This document shows, in pieces, positions 27,154-35,781 of a stretch of 64,000 nucleotides of DNA. Every line of letters begins with the position of its first letter. The stretch's first letter is position 1. Below the pieces are notes generated by a model. The model was not told the DNA's origin. It saw only the letters and a list, made by a program, of their open reading frames with translations, and searched no databases. The DNA is from Acidovorax sp. 69. GTDB lineage: Bacteria; Pseudomonadota; Gammaproteobacteria; Burkholderiales; Burkholderiaceae_C. The stretch is from contig NZ_PGEP01000001.1 of assembly GCF_002797445.1 (NCBI RefSeq), forward strand, positions 2,170,501 through 2,234,500, given 5' to 3'. A program made the translations under genes and the position numbers.

Positions 27154-28227
27154 CTAGCCGGCCTGCTGCTTTGCGACTTCTTGCGCGACGCCCCGCACCG
27201 TCAGCGGCGCGCAGCCCTCGGCATGGTTGCTGATGGTCACCAGCGCGTTCTGCCCTCGGCCCGTGACGCCCGCAATCACTGCCGCCAGCGCCGCCCGCGT
27301 CTCCCGGTCCGGGTGGTGCAGCCGGTCATAGGGGGTGTAGAGCCGTTCGGCCTCTTCGTAGCCGTAGGGACCATGCACGGGGTTCAGGTTCCAGCGGCAC
27401 ACCAGCGGGCTGGGCCACAGTGCGCGCAGAATCGGCAACTGGTCCTTGAGCGGCGGCATTTTGGCGTGCAGGCCCAGGCAGTACGTGGCACCGGCTTCGC
27501 GCAGCACGGCGGCAAAGTCGGGGGTCAGCCATTCGGGGTCACGCACTTCCACGGCGATCACGCCGTCTGGCGCCAATGGGGCCAGCGAGGGCAGGGCCAG
27601 CAGCATGGCGCGCAGGCGTGCCAACAGGGCCGGCATGCGATCGAGCTGCGCCAGGGGCAGGGGACTGAGCTGGAACACCAGCGCACCCAGCTTGTGCCCC
27701 AGTCCCTGCAGAGCGGGTTCCACACATTCGCTGCGGGCCAGCTCCGGGCTCAAAAACGCCGCGTTGGGCTCACGGCCCCGGCCGTCTTCGCTGCGCACCA
27801 GGGCATCGGTCACCACGCTGGGCGCCTTCACCACAAAACGAAAGTCGTCGGGCACTTGCGACGCATAACGCTCGTACTGGCTCGCGGTCAGGGGCCGGTA
27901 AAAGCTGCGGTCGATGCTGACAGTGCGCATCAGTGGGTGCTGGGCATACACGGCCAGCCCCTGTTTGGAGAGTTGCGCATCGGAGTGCTCGCCTTCCCAC
28001 ACCAGTCCCTTCCATCCGGGGTAGGTCCACGACGAGGTGCCCAGCCGCAGCCGCTCGGGCAAGGCGGTGGCCAAGGATTGAAGAGCGTCGTCCGGCGCGC
28101 AGGCCGCCACCTGGCCAGACCGTGCGCGCCGCACCGAGGGGGCTGGGGCTTCGGCGCAGCGCTCTGCGGCCACAGACGTCGTGGGACCGGGCTTGGGCGC
28201 GGCATCGCCAAACAGATCGTCTTGCAT
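27154..28227 (-). CDS. DUF72-domain protein
   Basis: 357 residues. After a low-complexity N-terminus (1-55) comes the DUF72 TIM-barrel-like domain: LRLGTSSWTYPGWKG, then the YAQHPLMRTVSIDRSFYRPL segment, then RFVVKAPSVVTD, and a late WNLNPVHGPYGYEEAERLY. The biochemical role of this family is not settled. It ends 17 bp from the diguanylate cyclase (convergent) and lies downstream of the small gene at 28585. Confidence 0.87.
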   Translation of the reverse strand: MQDDLFGDAAPKPGPTTSVAAERCAEAPAPSVRRARSGQVAACAPDDALQSLATALPERLRLGTSSWTYPGWKGLVWEGEHSDAQLSKQGLAVYAQHPLMRTVSIDRSFYRPLTASQYERYASQVPDDFRFVVKAPSVVTDALVRSEDGRGREPNAAFLSPELARSECVEPALQGLGHKLGALVFQLSPLPLAQLDRMPALLARLRAMLLALPSLAPLAPDGVIAVEVRDPEWLTPDFAAVLREAGATYCLGLHAKMPPLKDQLPILRALWPSPLVCRWNLNPVHGPYGYEEAERLYTPYDRLHHPDRETRAALAAVIAGVTGRGQNALVTISNHAEGCAPLTVRGVAQEVAKQQAG

Positions 28228-28273
28228 ATGGGGGTGTCAGTGGAGGACAGCCGTATGGCTTTGCCTGCAACGG

Positions 28274-28585
28274 CTACATGTCCGCAAACAGCCCACCCTC
28301 GTCCAGCAGGTCGTAGGTAATCTGGGGCCGCGCATCCATGCTCTTTTTGATGGCTGCGGGAATGGCCTGCCGCGTTTTTCGGCACAAGCCCGGTTGCTCC
28401 AGCACCAGAATGGCAATGCCGCGCAGGCTGCGCACTTCATGGGGGCTTTGTGTGATGGCCAGCCGAATGCCCAATTGCTGTTGCATGCGCTCCTGCATCT
28501 TGCGGAGGTCGCCCAGGCTATCCAGGTTCTCCAGCCGATCTAGCATTTTCTTTTCTTCCGCTCGGGTCAGCTGAAGAATGCGCAT
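28274..28585 (-). CDS. Small helical hypothetical protein
   Basis: 103 residues from the ATG at 28585 (MRILQLTRAEEKKMLDRLEN). The frame is open further upstream, but that part has no coding character. The N-terminal half is charged and helical, possibly a short coiled coil; the rest holds SLRGIAILVLEQPGLCRKTRQ. I do not recognise the family. It is probably the first gene of a pair with the DUF72 gene (46 bp gap). Confidence 0.6.
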   Translation of the reverse strand: MRILQLTRAEEKKMLDRLENLDSLGDLRKMQERMQQQLGIRLAITQSPHEVRSLRGIAILVLEQPGLCRKTRQAIPAAIKKSMDARPQITYDLLDEGGLFADM

Positions 28586-29046
28586 GTCCCCGCTCGGTGC
28601 CTGAAGCAGTGCATCCCGCTCGCACACGCAGGTGCCAGGAGGGCATTCTGTGCGGATCGGGAAGGGTGGGGAGGGCATGGAGCGTGTGGGCCGACAGGGC
28701 AAGGGTCCGCGCATTTTAGGGAATGGCGGGCCTTGCTGCGCAAGTACCCGGCGCGCAAAGGAGCCGGCGATGGGTGCGGTTCTGCGGCGTGTGGGTGCAG
28801 TTGCAGGCGCCATCGGCATGCAAATGGCGCTCTGCGCTGGCCAATGTGCAAATGGGTCGTGGCCCACGAGCGCATGGCGAATGTGGAACCGCTAAAAAAT
28901 CACCAACAAAAAGGGCTCCCAACGGGAGCCCAGTTTGCTTGGCCAGTGCGGATTGGTTCAAAACACCTCCCATGGCAGCAGCACCCGCACCGCGCGAAGT
29001 GCCGCCACCATGGGAAGTCCCGCAACTGCGTCAATCCTTCAATCGA
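28586..29046. other. Intergenic stretch, no convincing gene
   Basis: 461 bp between two minus-strand genes. It holds the terminator at 28908-28931 and presumably the promoter of the small helical gene. Several short open frames occur on both strands, but none has a ribosome site together with coding character. Confidence 0.6.
28908..28931 (-). terminator. Intrinsic terminator downstream of the DUF4148-like gene
   Basis: An 8 bp stem GGGCTCCC / GGGAGCCC with a 3-base loop is followed, on the minus strand, by five T. It lies 116 bp after the stop of the small exported-protein gene. Confidence 0.82.
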
Positions 29047-29340
29047 TTACATGGCGCTGAATTCGCCCGAAGGGATCTGGCCGGTGCGCAGAGCTTCTGC
29101 CGCCTGGGCACGCACCGCAGCGCGGTCAGCCGTGGACTTGTAAGTCACCACGCGCGAACCTGCTGGCTCGATGGAACGGGTCTGTGCCACGGTAGCGGCT
29201 TCAGCAGCCACTTCAGCGCGGGTGCGGCTGGTTTCAAACTTGGTGGCAAATTGCGAAGCATCGGCTTCGTCGGCTTGTGCGCCAAAAGAAGCGAAAGCGG
29301 CCACAGCGGCGATAGAGAGGAAACGTGCGGTGTTGTTCAT
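29047..29340 (-). CDS. Small exported DUF4148-like protein
   Basis: 97 residues with AAGGATTTCATC before the ATG. A Sec signal peptide is clear (MNNTARFLSIAAVAAFASFGAQA, cleaved about residue 23). The mature part ends with the DUF4148-type pattern STADRAAVRAQAAEALRTGQIPSGE, common in Burkholderiales. The function of the family is unknown. Such genes often occur in many copies per genome and respond to stress; this is family knowledge, not shown here. Confidence 0.85.
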   Translation of the reverse strand: MNNTARFLSIAAVAAFASFGAQADEADASQFATKFETSRTRAEVAAEAATVAQTRSIEPAGSRVVTYKSTADRAAVRAQAAEALRTGQIPSGEFSAM

Positions 29341-29835
29341 GATGAAATCCTTAAAAGCAAAAAAAGCGTCTCAAAAAAGCCGGGTCAAAAACCATTCCTG
29401 AACCGGGTTCGGTGAGTCGCCTTGCGGGTTCGGCTCATCGATGGGTTGAACTGTACGCCGATGGTGTTCAGCGAAAAACCACCGGGTCACGAACTAACTG
29501 TTCCAGTATTGAGAACAATCAGTCCGCAACTTCTGCACAGTTTTCGCTTCGGGCTGCGACCTGTCTTTTCTGGCGGGGCTGGGCCGCCGCTCTCACGTGG
29601 GCATGGTCAATCTCCTGGGGCGCAAACTGCAGCGCTCCTTCGCCGTTCTGTTTCTGAATGCGTCCAGCCAGTAGGCGCCTTACACCGCCCATTAGAGCGC
29701 CGGCCACCCAGGGCCGTGGACGGGTCTTCCACATGGGCGACCACGATCACACCGTGGGGGCCCAAACCGCCTGTGGCAAACTCGCGCGCTTCGCTTTTCT
29801 TTCGTTTGATTGAGTCTCAGAGAGTTTGCCCACAC
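29341..29835. other. Divergent control region between the exported protein gene and tex
   Basis: 495 bp. Two small inverted repeats are visible: GAACCGGGTTC (29400-29410) and TGTTC-N9-GAACA (about 29500-29518), both upstream of the minus-strand gene; either could bind a regulator. I see no clear -35/-10 pair. A 71-codon minus-strand frame (29519-29734) is open but unconvincing. Confidence 0.45.
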
Positions 29836-32229
29836 ATGCAGCAGATCATTCGGCAGTTGGCCGCAGAAATCAGGGTCAGTGAACAGCAGGTGCGCGCAGC
29901 GGTAGAGCTGCTGGACGGCGGCGCCACGGTGCCCTTCATCGCCCGCTACCGCAAGGAAGTCACCAACGGGCTGGACGATATCCAGCTGCGCGAGCTGGAG
30001 GCCCGCCTGTCGTACCTGCGCGAGCTGGACGACCGCCGCGCTACCGTGCTGAAAAGCATTGACGAGCAGGGCAAGCTGACCGACGTCCTGCGGGCTGCCA
30101 TTGCCGCCGCGCCCACCAAGCAAGAGCTGGAAGACATCTACCTGCCGTTCAAGCAAAAGCGTCGCACCAAGGGCCAGATGGCACGCGAGTTTGGTATCGA
30201 GCCGCTGGCCGACAAGCTGTTTGCCGACCCCACGCTCGACCCAGCCGTGGAGGCCGCAGCCTTCACCAAGCCTGCCGAAGTGCTGGACGATGGCAAAACA
30301 GGCGCTGACTTTTCGACCGTGCCTGCGGTGCTGGACGGCGTGCGCGACATTCTGAGCGAGCGCTGGGCCGAAGATGCCGTGCTGGTGCAAAGCCTGCGCG
30401 AGTGGCTGTGGACGGAAGGGCTTCTGCGCAGCAAGAAGGTCGATGGCAAGAACGAGAACGACCCCGAGGTCTCCAAGTTCCGCGACTACTTCGAATACGA
30501 CGAGCCCATCGGCCGCGTGCCCTCGCACCGCGCGCTGGCGGTGTTCCGGGGCCGTGGCCTCGAAATTCTCGAAGCCAAGCTGGTGTTGCCTGTCGAACCT
30601 GAACCCGGCAAACCGAGCCTGGCCGAGGGCAAGATCGCCCTGCACTTGGGCTGGAGCCATGCCAGCCGCCCGGCCGATGACCTGATCCGCAAAAGCGTGG
30701 CCTGGACCTGGCGCGTGAAGCTGAGCCTGTCGACCGAGCGCGACCTGTTTGCCCGCCTGCGCGACGATGCCGAAAAGGTCGCCATCAAGGTGTTTGCCGA
30801 CAACCTGCGCGACCTGCTGCTGGCCGCCCCCGCCGGTCCGCGCGTGGTGATGGGGCTGGACCCCGGCATCCGCACGGGCGTGAAGGTGGCTGTGGTGGAT
30901 GCTACCGGCAAGCTGGTGGAAACCGCCACTGTCTACCCGCACGAGCCGCGCCGCGACTGGGAAGGCTCGCTGCACACGCTGGGCAAGCTGGCCGAAAAAC
31001 ATGGCGTGAACCTGATCGCCATTGGCAACGGCACCGCCAGCCGCGAAACCGACAAGCTGGCCGCCGAGCTGATCAAGTTAATGGAAAAAGTGCCTGTAGC
31101 GCAGACAGGAAAAGCACGAGCAGCTATCGAAAAGGTAGTGGTGAGTGAGGCGGGTGCCTCCGTCTACAGTGCCAGCGAATACGCATCCCAAGAGATGCCC
31201 GATGTGGATGTGAGCCTGCGCGGCGCCGCATCCATTGCCCGCCGCCTGCAAGACCCGCTGGCCGAGCTGGTCAAGATCGACCCCAAGAGCATCGGCGTGG
31301 GCCAGTACCAGCATGACGTGAACCAGAGCGAACTGGCCCGCACGTTGGGCACGGTAGTAGAAGACTGCGTGAACTCGGTGGGCGTGGACCTGAACACGGC
31401 CAGCGTGCCGCTTTTGAGCCGCGTGTCGGGCCTGTCGGGCAGCGTGGCCAAGGCCGTGGTGCGCTGGCGCGAGGCCAATGGCGCGTTCAAAAGCCGCAAG
31501 CAACTGATGGATGTGGCGGGCCTGGGCGCCAAGACCTTTGAGCAGAGCGCGGGCTTCTTGCGCATCCGTGGCGGCGACAACCCGCTGGACATGACCGGCG
31601 TGCACCCCGAGACCTACCCCGTGGTCGAGCAGATCATGCAAACCACCGGCAAACCCGTGGCCGAGATCATGGGCCGCGCCGACATGCTCAAGACCCTCAA
31701 GCCCGAGCTGTTTGCCAACGACAAATTCGGCGTCATCACCGTCAAGGACATCCTCACCGAGCTGGAAAAGCCCGGCCGCGACCCGCGCCCCGACTTCAAG
31801 GTGGCGCGCTTCAACGACGGTGTGGAAGACATCAAGGACCTGAAGGAAGGCATGATTCTGGAGGGCACGGTGAGCAACGTGGCCCAGTTCGGCGCCTTCA
31901 TCGACCTGGGCGTGCACCAGGACGGCCTGGTGCATGTGAGCCAGCTGGCCCACAAGTTCGTGAACGACGCGCGCGAAGTGGTCAAGACCGGCGACATCGT
32001 CAAGGTCAAGGTCATGGAAGTGGACGTGGAGCGCAAGCGCATCGGCCTGTCGATGAAGCTGGGCGACGCGCCGCCGCGCCAAGGTGGCGACCGGGGCGCG
32101 CCGCGCGACAACCGCTTCGAAGGCCCCGGCCGGGGGCATTCGCAACCGCAGCGTCGGGCCTCAGAGCCCGCACAGCAGTCGGCCATGGCGTCTGCGTTTG
32201 CAAAGTTGCAACAGGTCAAAGGCCGATAG
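29836..32229 (+). CDS. tex: Tex RNA-binding transcription accessory protein
   Basis: 797 residues from the ATG at 29836 (MQQIIRQLAAE), the usual Tex start; the open frame extends upstream without coding character. Domains: N-terminal Tex helical region (1-190), the YqgF RNase H-like fold (GLDPGIRTGVKVAVVDATG, about 340-470), helix-hairpin-helix (VDLNTASVPLLSRVSGLSG and LMDVAGLGAKTFEQ), and the S1 domain (GMILEGTVSNVAQFGAFIDLGVHQDGLVHVSQ, about 675-745). A basic Gly-rich tail follows. Tex binds RNA and affects transcription. The segment LMEKVPVAQTGKARAAIEK (about residue 415-433) looks like an insert of about 15 residues and coincides with a palindromic-repeat footprint. Confidence 0.94.
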   Translation: MQQIIRQLAAEIRVSEQQVRAAVELLDGGATVPFIARYRKEVTNGLDDIQLRELEARLSYLRELDDRRATVLKSIDEQGKLTDVLRAAIAAAPTKQELEDIYLPFKQKRRTKGQMAREFGIEPLADKLFADPTLDPAVEAAAFTKPAEVLDDGKTGADFSTVPAVLDGVRDILSERWAEDAVLVQSLREWLWTEGLLRSKKVDGKNENDPEVSKFRDYFEYDEPIGRVPSHRALAVFRGRGLEILEAKLVLPVEPEPGKPSLAEGKIALHLGWSHASRPADDLIRKSVAWTWRVKLSLSTERDLFARLRDDAEKVAIKVFADNLRDLLLAAPAGPRVVMGLDPGIRTGVKVAVVDATGKLVETATVYPHEPRRDWEGSLHTLGKLAEKHGVNLIAIGNGTASRETDKLAAELIKLMEKVPVAQTGKARAAIEKVVVSEAGASVYSASEYASQEMPDVDVSLRGAASIARRLQDPLAELVKIDPKSIGVGQYQHDVNQSELARTLGTVVEDCVNSVGVDLNTASVPLLSRVSGLSGSVAKAVVRWREANGAFKSRKQLMDVAGLGAKTFEQSAGFLRIRGGDNPLDMTGVHPETYPVVEQIMQTTGKPVAEIMGRADMLKTLKPELFANDKFGVITVKDILTELEKPGRDPRPDFKVARFNDGVEDIKDLKEGMILEGTVSNVAQFGAFIDLGVHQDGLVHVSQLAHKFVNDAREVVKTGDIVKVKVMEVDVERKRIGLSMKLGDAPPRQGGDRGAPRDNRFEGPGRGHSQPQRRASEPAQQSAMASAFAKLQQVKGR
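31083..31132 (-). repeat. Palindromic repeat (family 1), copy E inside tex
   Basis: On the minus strand: CGATAGCTGCTCGTGCTTTT, then TGCGCTACAGGCACTTTTTC. The ATAGCTGCT start and the CGCTA-AGGCACTTTTT end match copy A closely; the middle is altered so that no stop arises. Codons here (TTA, GTA, ACA, GGA, GCA, CGA) differ from the rest of tex. The footprint is in frame. Confidence 0.7.
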
Positions 32230-32313
32230 CGACTGGGGTCCTCCGGGGTAGCCGATCAGGCTTCCCGGGGGCCATAATCGTCAGCACCTGAACCAACCCC
32301 GGCACACCACCCC

Positions 32314-33141
32314 ATGGAGTTGAACGCACTGCTGGCCCAACCTGTGGCGCTGCCCAGTCTTCCGCGCGCTGTGGCGTTGCTGATGAGCGAGCTGGCCCAC
32401 AATGAGCCCAGCCTGCGCCGCTTGAACCAGCTGTTTGGCACCGACCCGGCATTGGCGGCCCGGTTGCTGGAGCTGGCCAACTCCGCGACCTTTCAGCTGC
32501 CGCGCCAGATAGCGGGTATCCCCGAGGCGCTGGCATTGCTGGGCACGGCGCAGCTGCGCACGCTGGTCACTACGGCGCCGCTGGGTACCACGTCGCGGTC
32601 CGTGCCAGGGGTGAACATGCAGCAGTTTTGGCGCTACAGCCTGAACACCGCCAAGCTCGCCCGATCACTGGCGGGCATCGTCCATCAGAACCAGATCGCG
32701 GCCTACACCGCAGGTTTGCTCCACGCCTTGGGCGAGCTGGTGATTCACCTGGCAGACCCGGAAAAGGCCCAGTCGGTGAACACCCTGGTGGCACCGTTTG
32801 ATTTGCGCCGCGACAAGATTGAGCAGCGTATCTTTGGCTTCAGCTACGGCCATGTCACCGCAGGCTGCGCCCGCCGGTGGCAATTGCCTGAGGTGGTGAT
32901 TGACGCCTTGCAGCACCAGAGCGCGCCATTTGACAACAAGGCCTACGAACCACTGGCAGGGGTCATCCACCTGGCTGCATGGCGTGCCCGCGCCCGCGAG
33001 GCCGAATTGAGCGAGAAAGAGCTGGCGGTGTCCTTCCCTGGTGAAGTAGGCCTGACCTTGGGGCTTGATATCGACATGGTGCTGCAACAGGACCCGATTG
33101 ACTGGACCGCTCGGCCTGAGGCGGCGGATTTCGTGGTCTGA
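32314..33141 (+). CDS. HDOD-domain protein
   Basis: 275 residues. The HDOD (HD-related output) domain spans about 10-205: LPSLPRAVALLMSELAHNEPSLRRLNQLFGTDPALAARLLELANSA in pieces, then QFWRYSLNTAKLARSLAG and LLHALGELVIHLA. The catalytic His-Asp pair of true HD phosphohydrolases is replaced (HALGE), as is normal for HDOD. These proteins act in signalling, often with cyclic di-GMP or chemotaxis circuits. No partner domain is present. Confidence 0.9.
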   Translation: MELNALLAQPVALPSLPRAVALLMSELAHNEPSLRRLNQLFGTDPALAARLLELANSATFQLPRQIAGIPEALALLGTAQLRTLVTTAPLGTTSRSVPGVNMQQFWRYSLNTAKLARSLAGIVHQNQIAAYTAGLLHALGELVIHLADPEKAQSVNTLVAPFDLRRDKIEQRIFGFSYGHVTAGCARRWQLPEVVIDALQHQSAPFDNKAYEPLAGVIHLAAWRARAREAELSEKELAVSFPGEVGLTLGLDIDMVLQQDPIDWTARPEAADFVV

Positions 33142-33333
33142 ATTTCGGGTGTTGCATCGGCAAAATGCCATGCATTTTGATCACCCATTTCGGATGTTTC
33201 ATTCGCTGGTGGGTTTGTGGTTTTAGGCATGCTTTTATTCCCATATTTTTCTTATTTAGAATATGTTTGAATATTGGATGCTTTCTGCATGAATTTTGAA
33301 ATTTGCGCGGTTTTAGTGGAAAAAATTTCAAAA

Positions 33334-34395
33334 ATGACGAATAGAATTTTGGGCTGGGACCTTCTTCGTGGTTTGTGTGCGTTGGCGGTTGGTGGCTATC
33401 ACTTGTTGATGTGGCTGGAAATAGGGCATTTCCACGCAGTCGGTAGTTATGGTGTCTATCTTTTTTTTGTGCTGTCTGGCGCTAGCTTGATGTATACCTA
33501 TGGCACGCAATTGGAAAGAAAGGGTTTTGATTTTAAAAAATTCCTTCTGATGCGATACCTTCGTTTAGCACCACTTTATGTTGTTTTGATGCTGCTGGTG
33601 CTACCTTGGAAGATTGTTAAGGAGGGCCCCACTCTAGCGCTCTTAAAAAAATTTCTTTTGAATGGATTTTTCATATTTGGATTTTTCGATCCTGCCGCCA
33701 ACTCAATGCTGGTTGGCGGATGGTCGCTGGGGATCGAGGCGATTTATTACTTGCTATTTCCTCTTCTGGGTTTTTGGGTTTTGAGAAATAATTGGTTTTT
33801 CTTGGCTTTTTTTCTTTCGGTTTTAATTCAGTTTTGGTGGATAACGGAAAAGATCGGTTCTCCGGGAGGCTATCAAGATAATATTGTTGCACTTCATCAG
33901 CCGCAGGCTTTTGTTGCCTATTTTTTTGGCGGCTGTTTTTTGGGCTACCTGCGATACAAGGAGACAGAGCCTTTGTTATCTAATCGTGTGATCGGACTAT
34001 TGGTTGCGTGTGGGTTTTTTGCCATTGCAGCTTTGAGTCCTGAGAAGGCAGGAGACGAATTGCTGGGTGTGCGTGGTGTTGCTGGTTTTTGTGTGTGTTT
34101 TTTTCTTGTCTGGATCATTGGCGGAATGAAGCTTCAGAATAAGTTTGCAAAAACTGCTGAATTTTTGGGAGATGCCACCTATGGCTTGTATCTCATTCAC
34201 CCCGTAGTTTTTTTTGGCGTGGTGTTGGTGATTTTTCCAAAAATGGGTTGGGCAGACCCTGTTTTGTGGACCCAGGGTTCGCGATTGGGATTGGTTTTTT
34301 TGATTTTGATCATTGCCGCTGTACTGGCTTTGTTGAGTGAAAAATTCTTTGAAAAGCCAATTCGAAATAAGGCAAAACTGCTACTGAATAAATAA
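33334..34395 (+). CDS. Membrane acyltransferase 3 (OafA-like), AT-rich
   Basis: 353 residues from ATG 33334, chosen because MTNRILGWDLLRGLCALAVGGYH fits the usual family start; an ATG at 33289 is the alternative. About ten hydrophobic helices. The LRGL-A-V-YH segment carries the conserved Arg and His, and FFVLSGASLMY and the late GDATYGLYLIHPV segments also fit acyltransferase family 3, which O-acylates polysaccharides or lipids. Base and codon use differ sharply from the neighbours (many TTT, TTG, AAA and ATT codons and runs of T), as do the flanks 33142-33333 and 34396-34520. The gene was very probably acquired. No transposase or att repeat is visible beside it. Confidence 0.88.
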   Translation: MTNRILGWDLLRGLCALAVGGYHLLMWLEIGHFHAVGSYGVYLFFVLSGASLMYTYGTQLERKGFDFKKFLLMRYLRLAPLYVVLMLLVLPWKIVKEGPTLALLKKFLLNGFFIFGFFDPAANSMLVGGWSLGIEAIYYLLFPLLGFWVLRNNWFFLAFFLSVLIQFWWITEKIGSPGGYQDNIVALHQPQAFVAYFFGGCFLGYLRYKETEPLLSNRVIGLLVACGFFAIAALSPEKAGDELLGVRGVAGFCVCFFLVWIIGGMKLQNKFAKTAEFLGDATYGLYLIHPVVFFGVVLVIFPKMGWADPVLWTQGSRLGLVFLILIIAAVLALLSEKFFEKPIRNKAKLLLNK

Positions 34396-34524
34396 ATAAT
34401 TGAATTTCTTTCATTATTTTTGAAATAAAGTATTCAGAAGCACTATTGAAATCGTTTTGCATTTGTTCGCTGCCGCACGCGGACCTCGATCTAATTGATC
34501 CCTGGCTTTGCGACAATAGGGCGC

Positions 34525-35730
34525 ATGAAAGCACTGCGCATCCACGTCGGCCCCCGCGCCCGCGAACATATTGAACACAATGGCCTGCAGCCCGGGGACG
34601 TGAGTGTCATTCCCGCAGCAGCAGGGGGGCCCAAGGGATTGATCCTGGGGCCGCTGGACCGGTTCATCTTTGGGGATTGGCTGGCGCGCTCTAACCAGCC
34701 CGTGCATCTGGTAGGTGCGTCAATTGGCGCATGGCGCATGGCGACGGCATGCCTGAGGGACTCGGCGCCAGCCTTCGAGCGCCTGGAGCACGACTACGTC
34801 CACCAGGACTATGAATTGCCACCGGGCAAGAAGCGCCCGACGGCCGCGCATGTGAGCGAGCGCTTTGGGCGTAACCTGCAAGCCTTTTATGGTGGGCGGG
34901 TGGATGAGGTGCTGAGCCACCCCCGGTTTCACCTGCACATCGTGACATCGCGTGGCCGCCACCTGCTGGGGCGCGAGCATCGTGTGGCCACGCCGCTGGG
35001 TTACCTGGGGGCTTTTCTGACCAACACCGTGCACCGCAAGGCGATGGGGGCATGGCTGGAGCGGGTGGTGTTCTCGTCACCCGATGCGTCGGTGCCAGGT
35101 GCCGCCTGCGCAGCCTTGCCGTTTGGCACTTCGGACTACCGCACGCGGCAGGTGGGGCTGAGTGCAGCTAATTTCATGCCGGCGCTACAGGCGAGTTGCT
35201 CCATTCCATTTGTGCTGCAAGCGGTGCATAACATTCCCGGTGCACCGGCCGGTGCCTATTGGGACGGTGGCATCACCGATTACCACCTGCACCTCGCCTA
35301 TGGCAGGCAGGGGGATAGCGCTTCAAAGTTGATAGCTACAAGTGAAGACGGAATAAGCGCTGGTGGCCAAAAAGACATGGGGTCGACTGCACGGGGGCTG
35401 GAAGGTGCCGACACGGCCACCTCCGGTATCGTTCTGTACCCCCATTTCCAGCACAGTGTGGTGCCCGGCTGGCTGGACAAGGGCCTCAAGTGGCGCCACC
35501 GCTCCACATCTGCGCTGGATAGCATGGTGGTGCTTTGCCCCAACCCTGATTGGGTGCGCACGCTTCCCAACGCCAAGCTGCCGGACCGCAAAGACTTCAC
35601 CCACTATGGCACGGACAGCCGTGCCCGCGCCCGGGCGTGGCTCGCTGCCACGCGAGCGAGCCAGCAACTGGTGGACGAGTGGGCTGAGTGGCTGCAGCGG
35701 CCAGACATGGGTGTTTTGCAACCGTTGTAG
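34525..35730 (+). CDS. Patatin-like phospholipase-type protein with an in-frame repeat insertion
   Basis: 401 residues from the ATG at 34525. N-terminal IPAAAGGPKGLILGPLDRF is a glycine-rich oxyanion-hole type segment. GASIGAW (about 67-73) is a GxSxG nucleophile elbow and YWDGGITDYH gives the Asp-Gly of a patatin Ser-Asp dyad. After this, about 25-30 residues (GDSASKLIATSEDGISAGGQ onward) interrupt the family pattern before LYPHFQHSVVPGWLDK resumes; their DNA matches the palindromic repeat. It probably hydrolyses an acyl ester; the substrate is unknown. Confidence 0.82.
   Translation: MKALRIHVGPRAREHIEHNGLQPGDVSVIPAAAGGPKGLILGPLDRFIFGDWLARSNQPVHLVGASIGAWRMATACLRDSAPAFERLEHDYVHQDYELPPGKKRPTAAHVSERFGRNLQAFYGGRVDEVLSHPRFHLHIVTSRGRHLLGREHRVATPLGYLGAFLTNTVHRKAMGAWLERVVFSSPDASVPGAACAALPFGTSDYRTRQVGLSAANFMPALQASCSIPFVLQAVHNIPGAPAGAYWDGGITDYHLHLAYGRQGDSASKLIATSEDGISAGGQKDMGSTARGLEGADTATSGIVLYPHFQHSVVPGWLDKGLKWRHRSTSALDSMVVLCPNPDWVRTLPNAKLPDRKDFTHYGTDSRARARAWLAATRASQQLVDEWAEWLQRPDMGVLQPL
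35314..35375 (+). repeat. Palindromic repeat (family 1), copy F inside the patatin-like gene
   Basis: It reads TTGATAGCTAC, then GACGGAATAAGCGCTGGTGG, then CCAAAAAG, matching the family order; a further AGCGCTTC precedes it at 35317. It is translated in frame as KLIATSEDGISAGGQK. The first stem half is worn, so the palindrome no longer folds fully. Confidence 0.75.
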
Positions 35731-35781
35731 GAGACTCTGGCGCCTGAAGCGATGGGACTTGCCGGGCGCAATGTGTGCGTA

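Noticed and set aside
29519..29734. 71-codon minus-strand frame before tex
   Set aside because: No ribosome site, mixed codon use, and no recognisable domain.
29422..29835. Upstream open frame extending tex by 138 codons
   Set aside because: No coding character or family match; known Tex proteins start at MQQIIRQLA.
33162..33178. AAAATGC-CAT-GCATTTT as terminator of the HDOD gene
   Set aside because: A 7 bp AT-rich stem with only four T in AT-rich DNA; too weak to call.
33480..33650. GGCGCTAGCTTGATG and CTCTAGCGCTCTT in the acyltransferase gene as repeat copies
   Set aside because: Only single half-sites match; the rest of the family order is missing.
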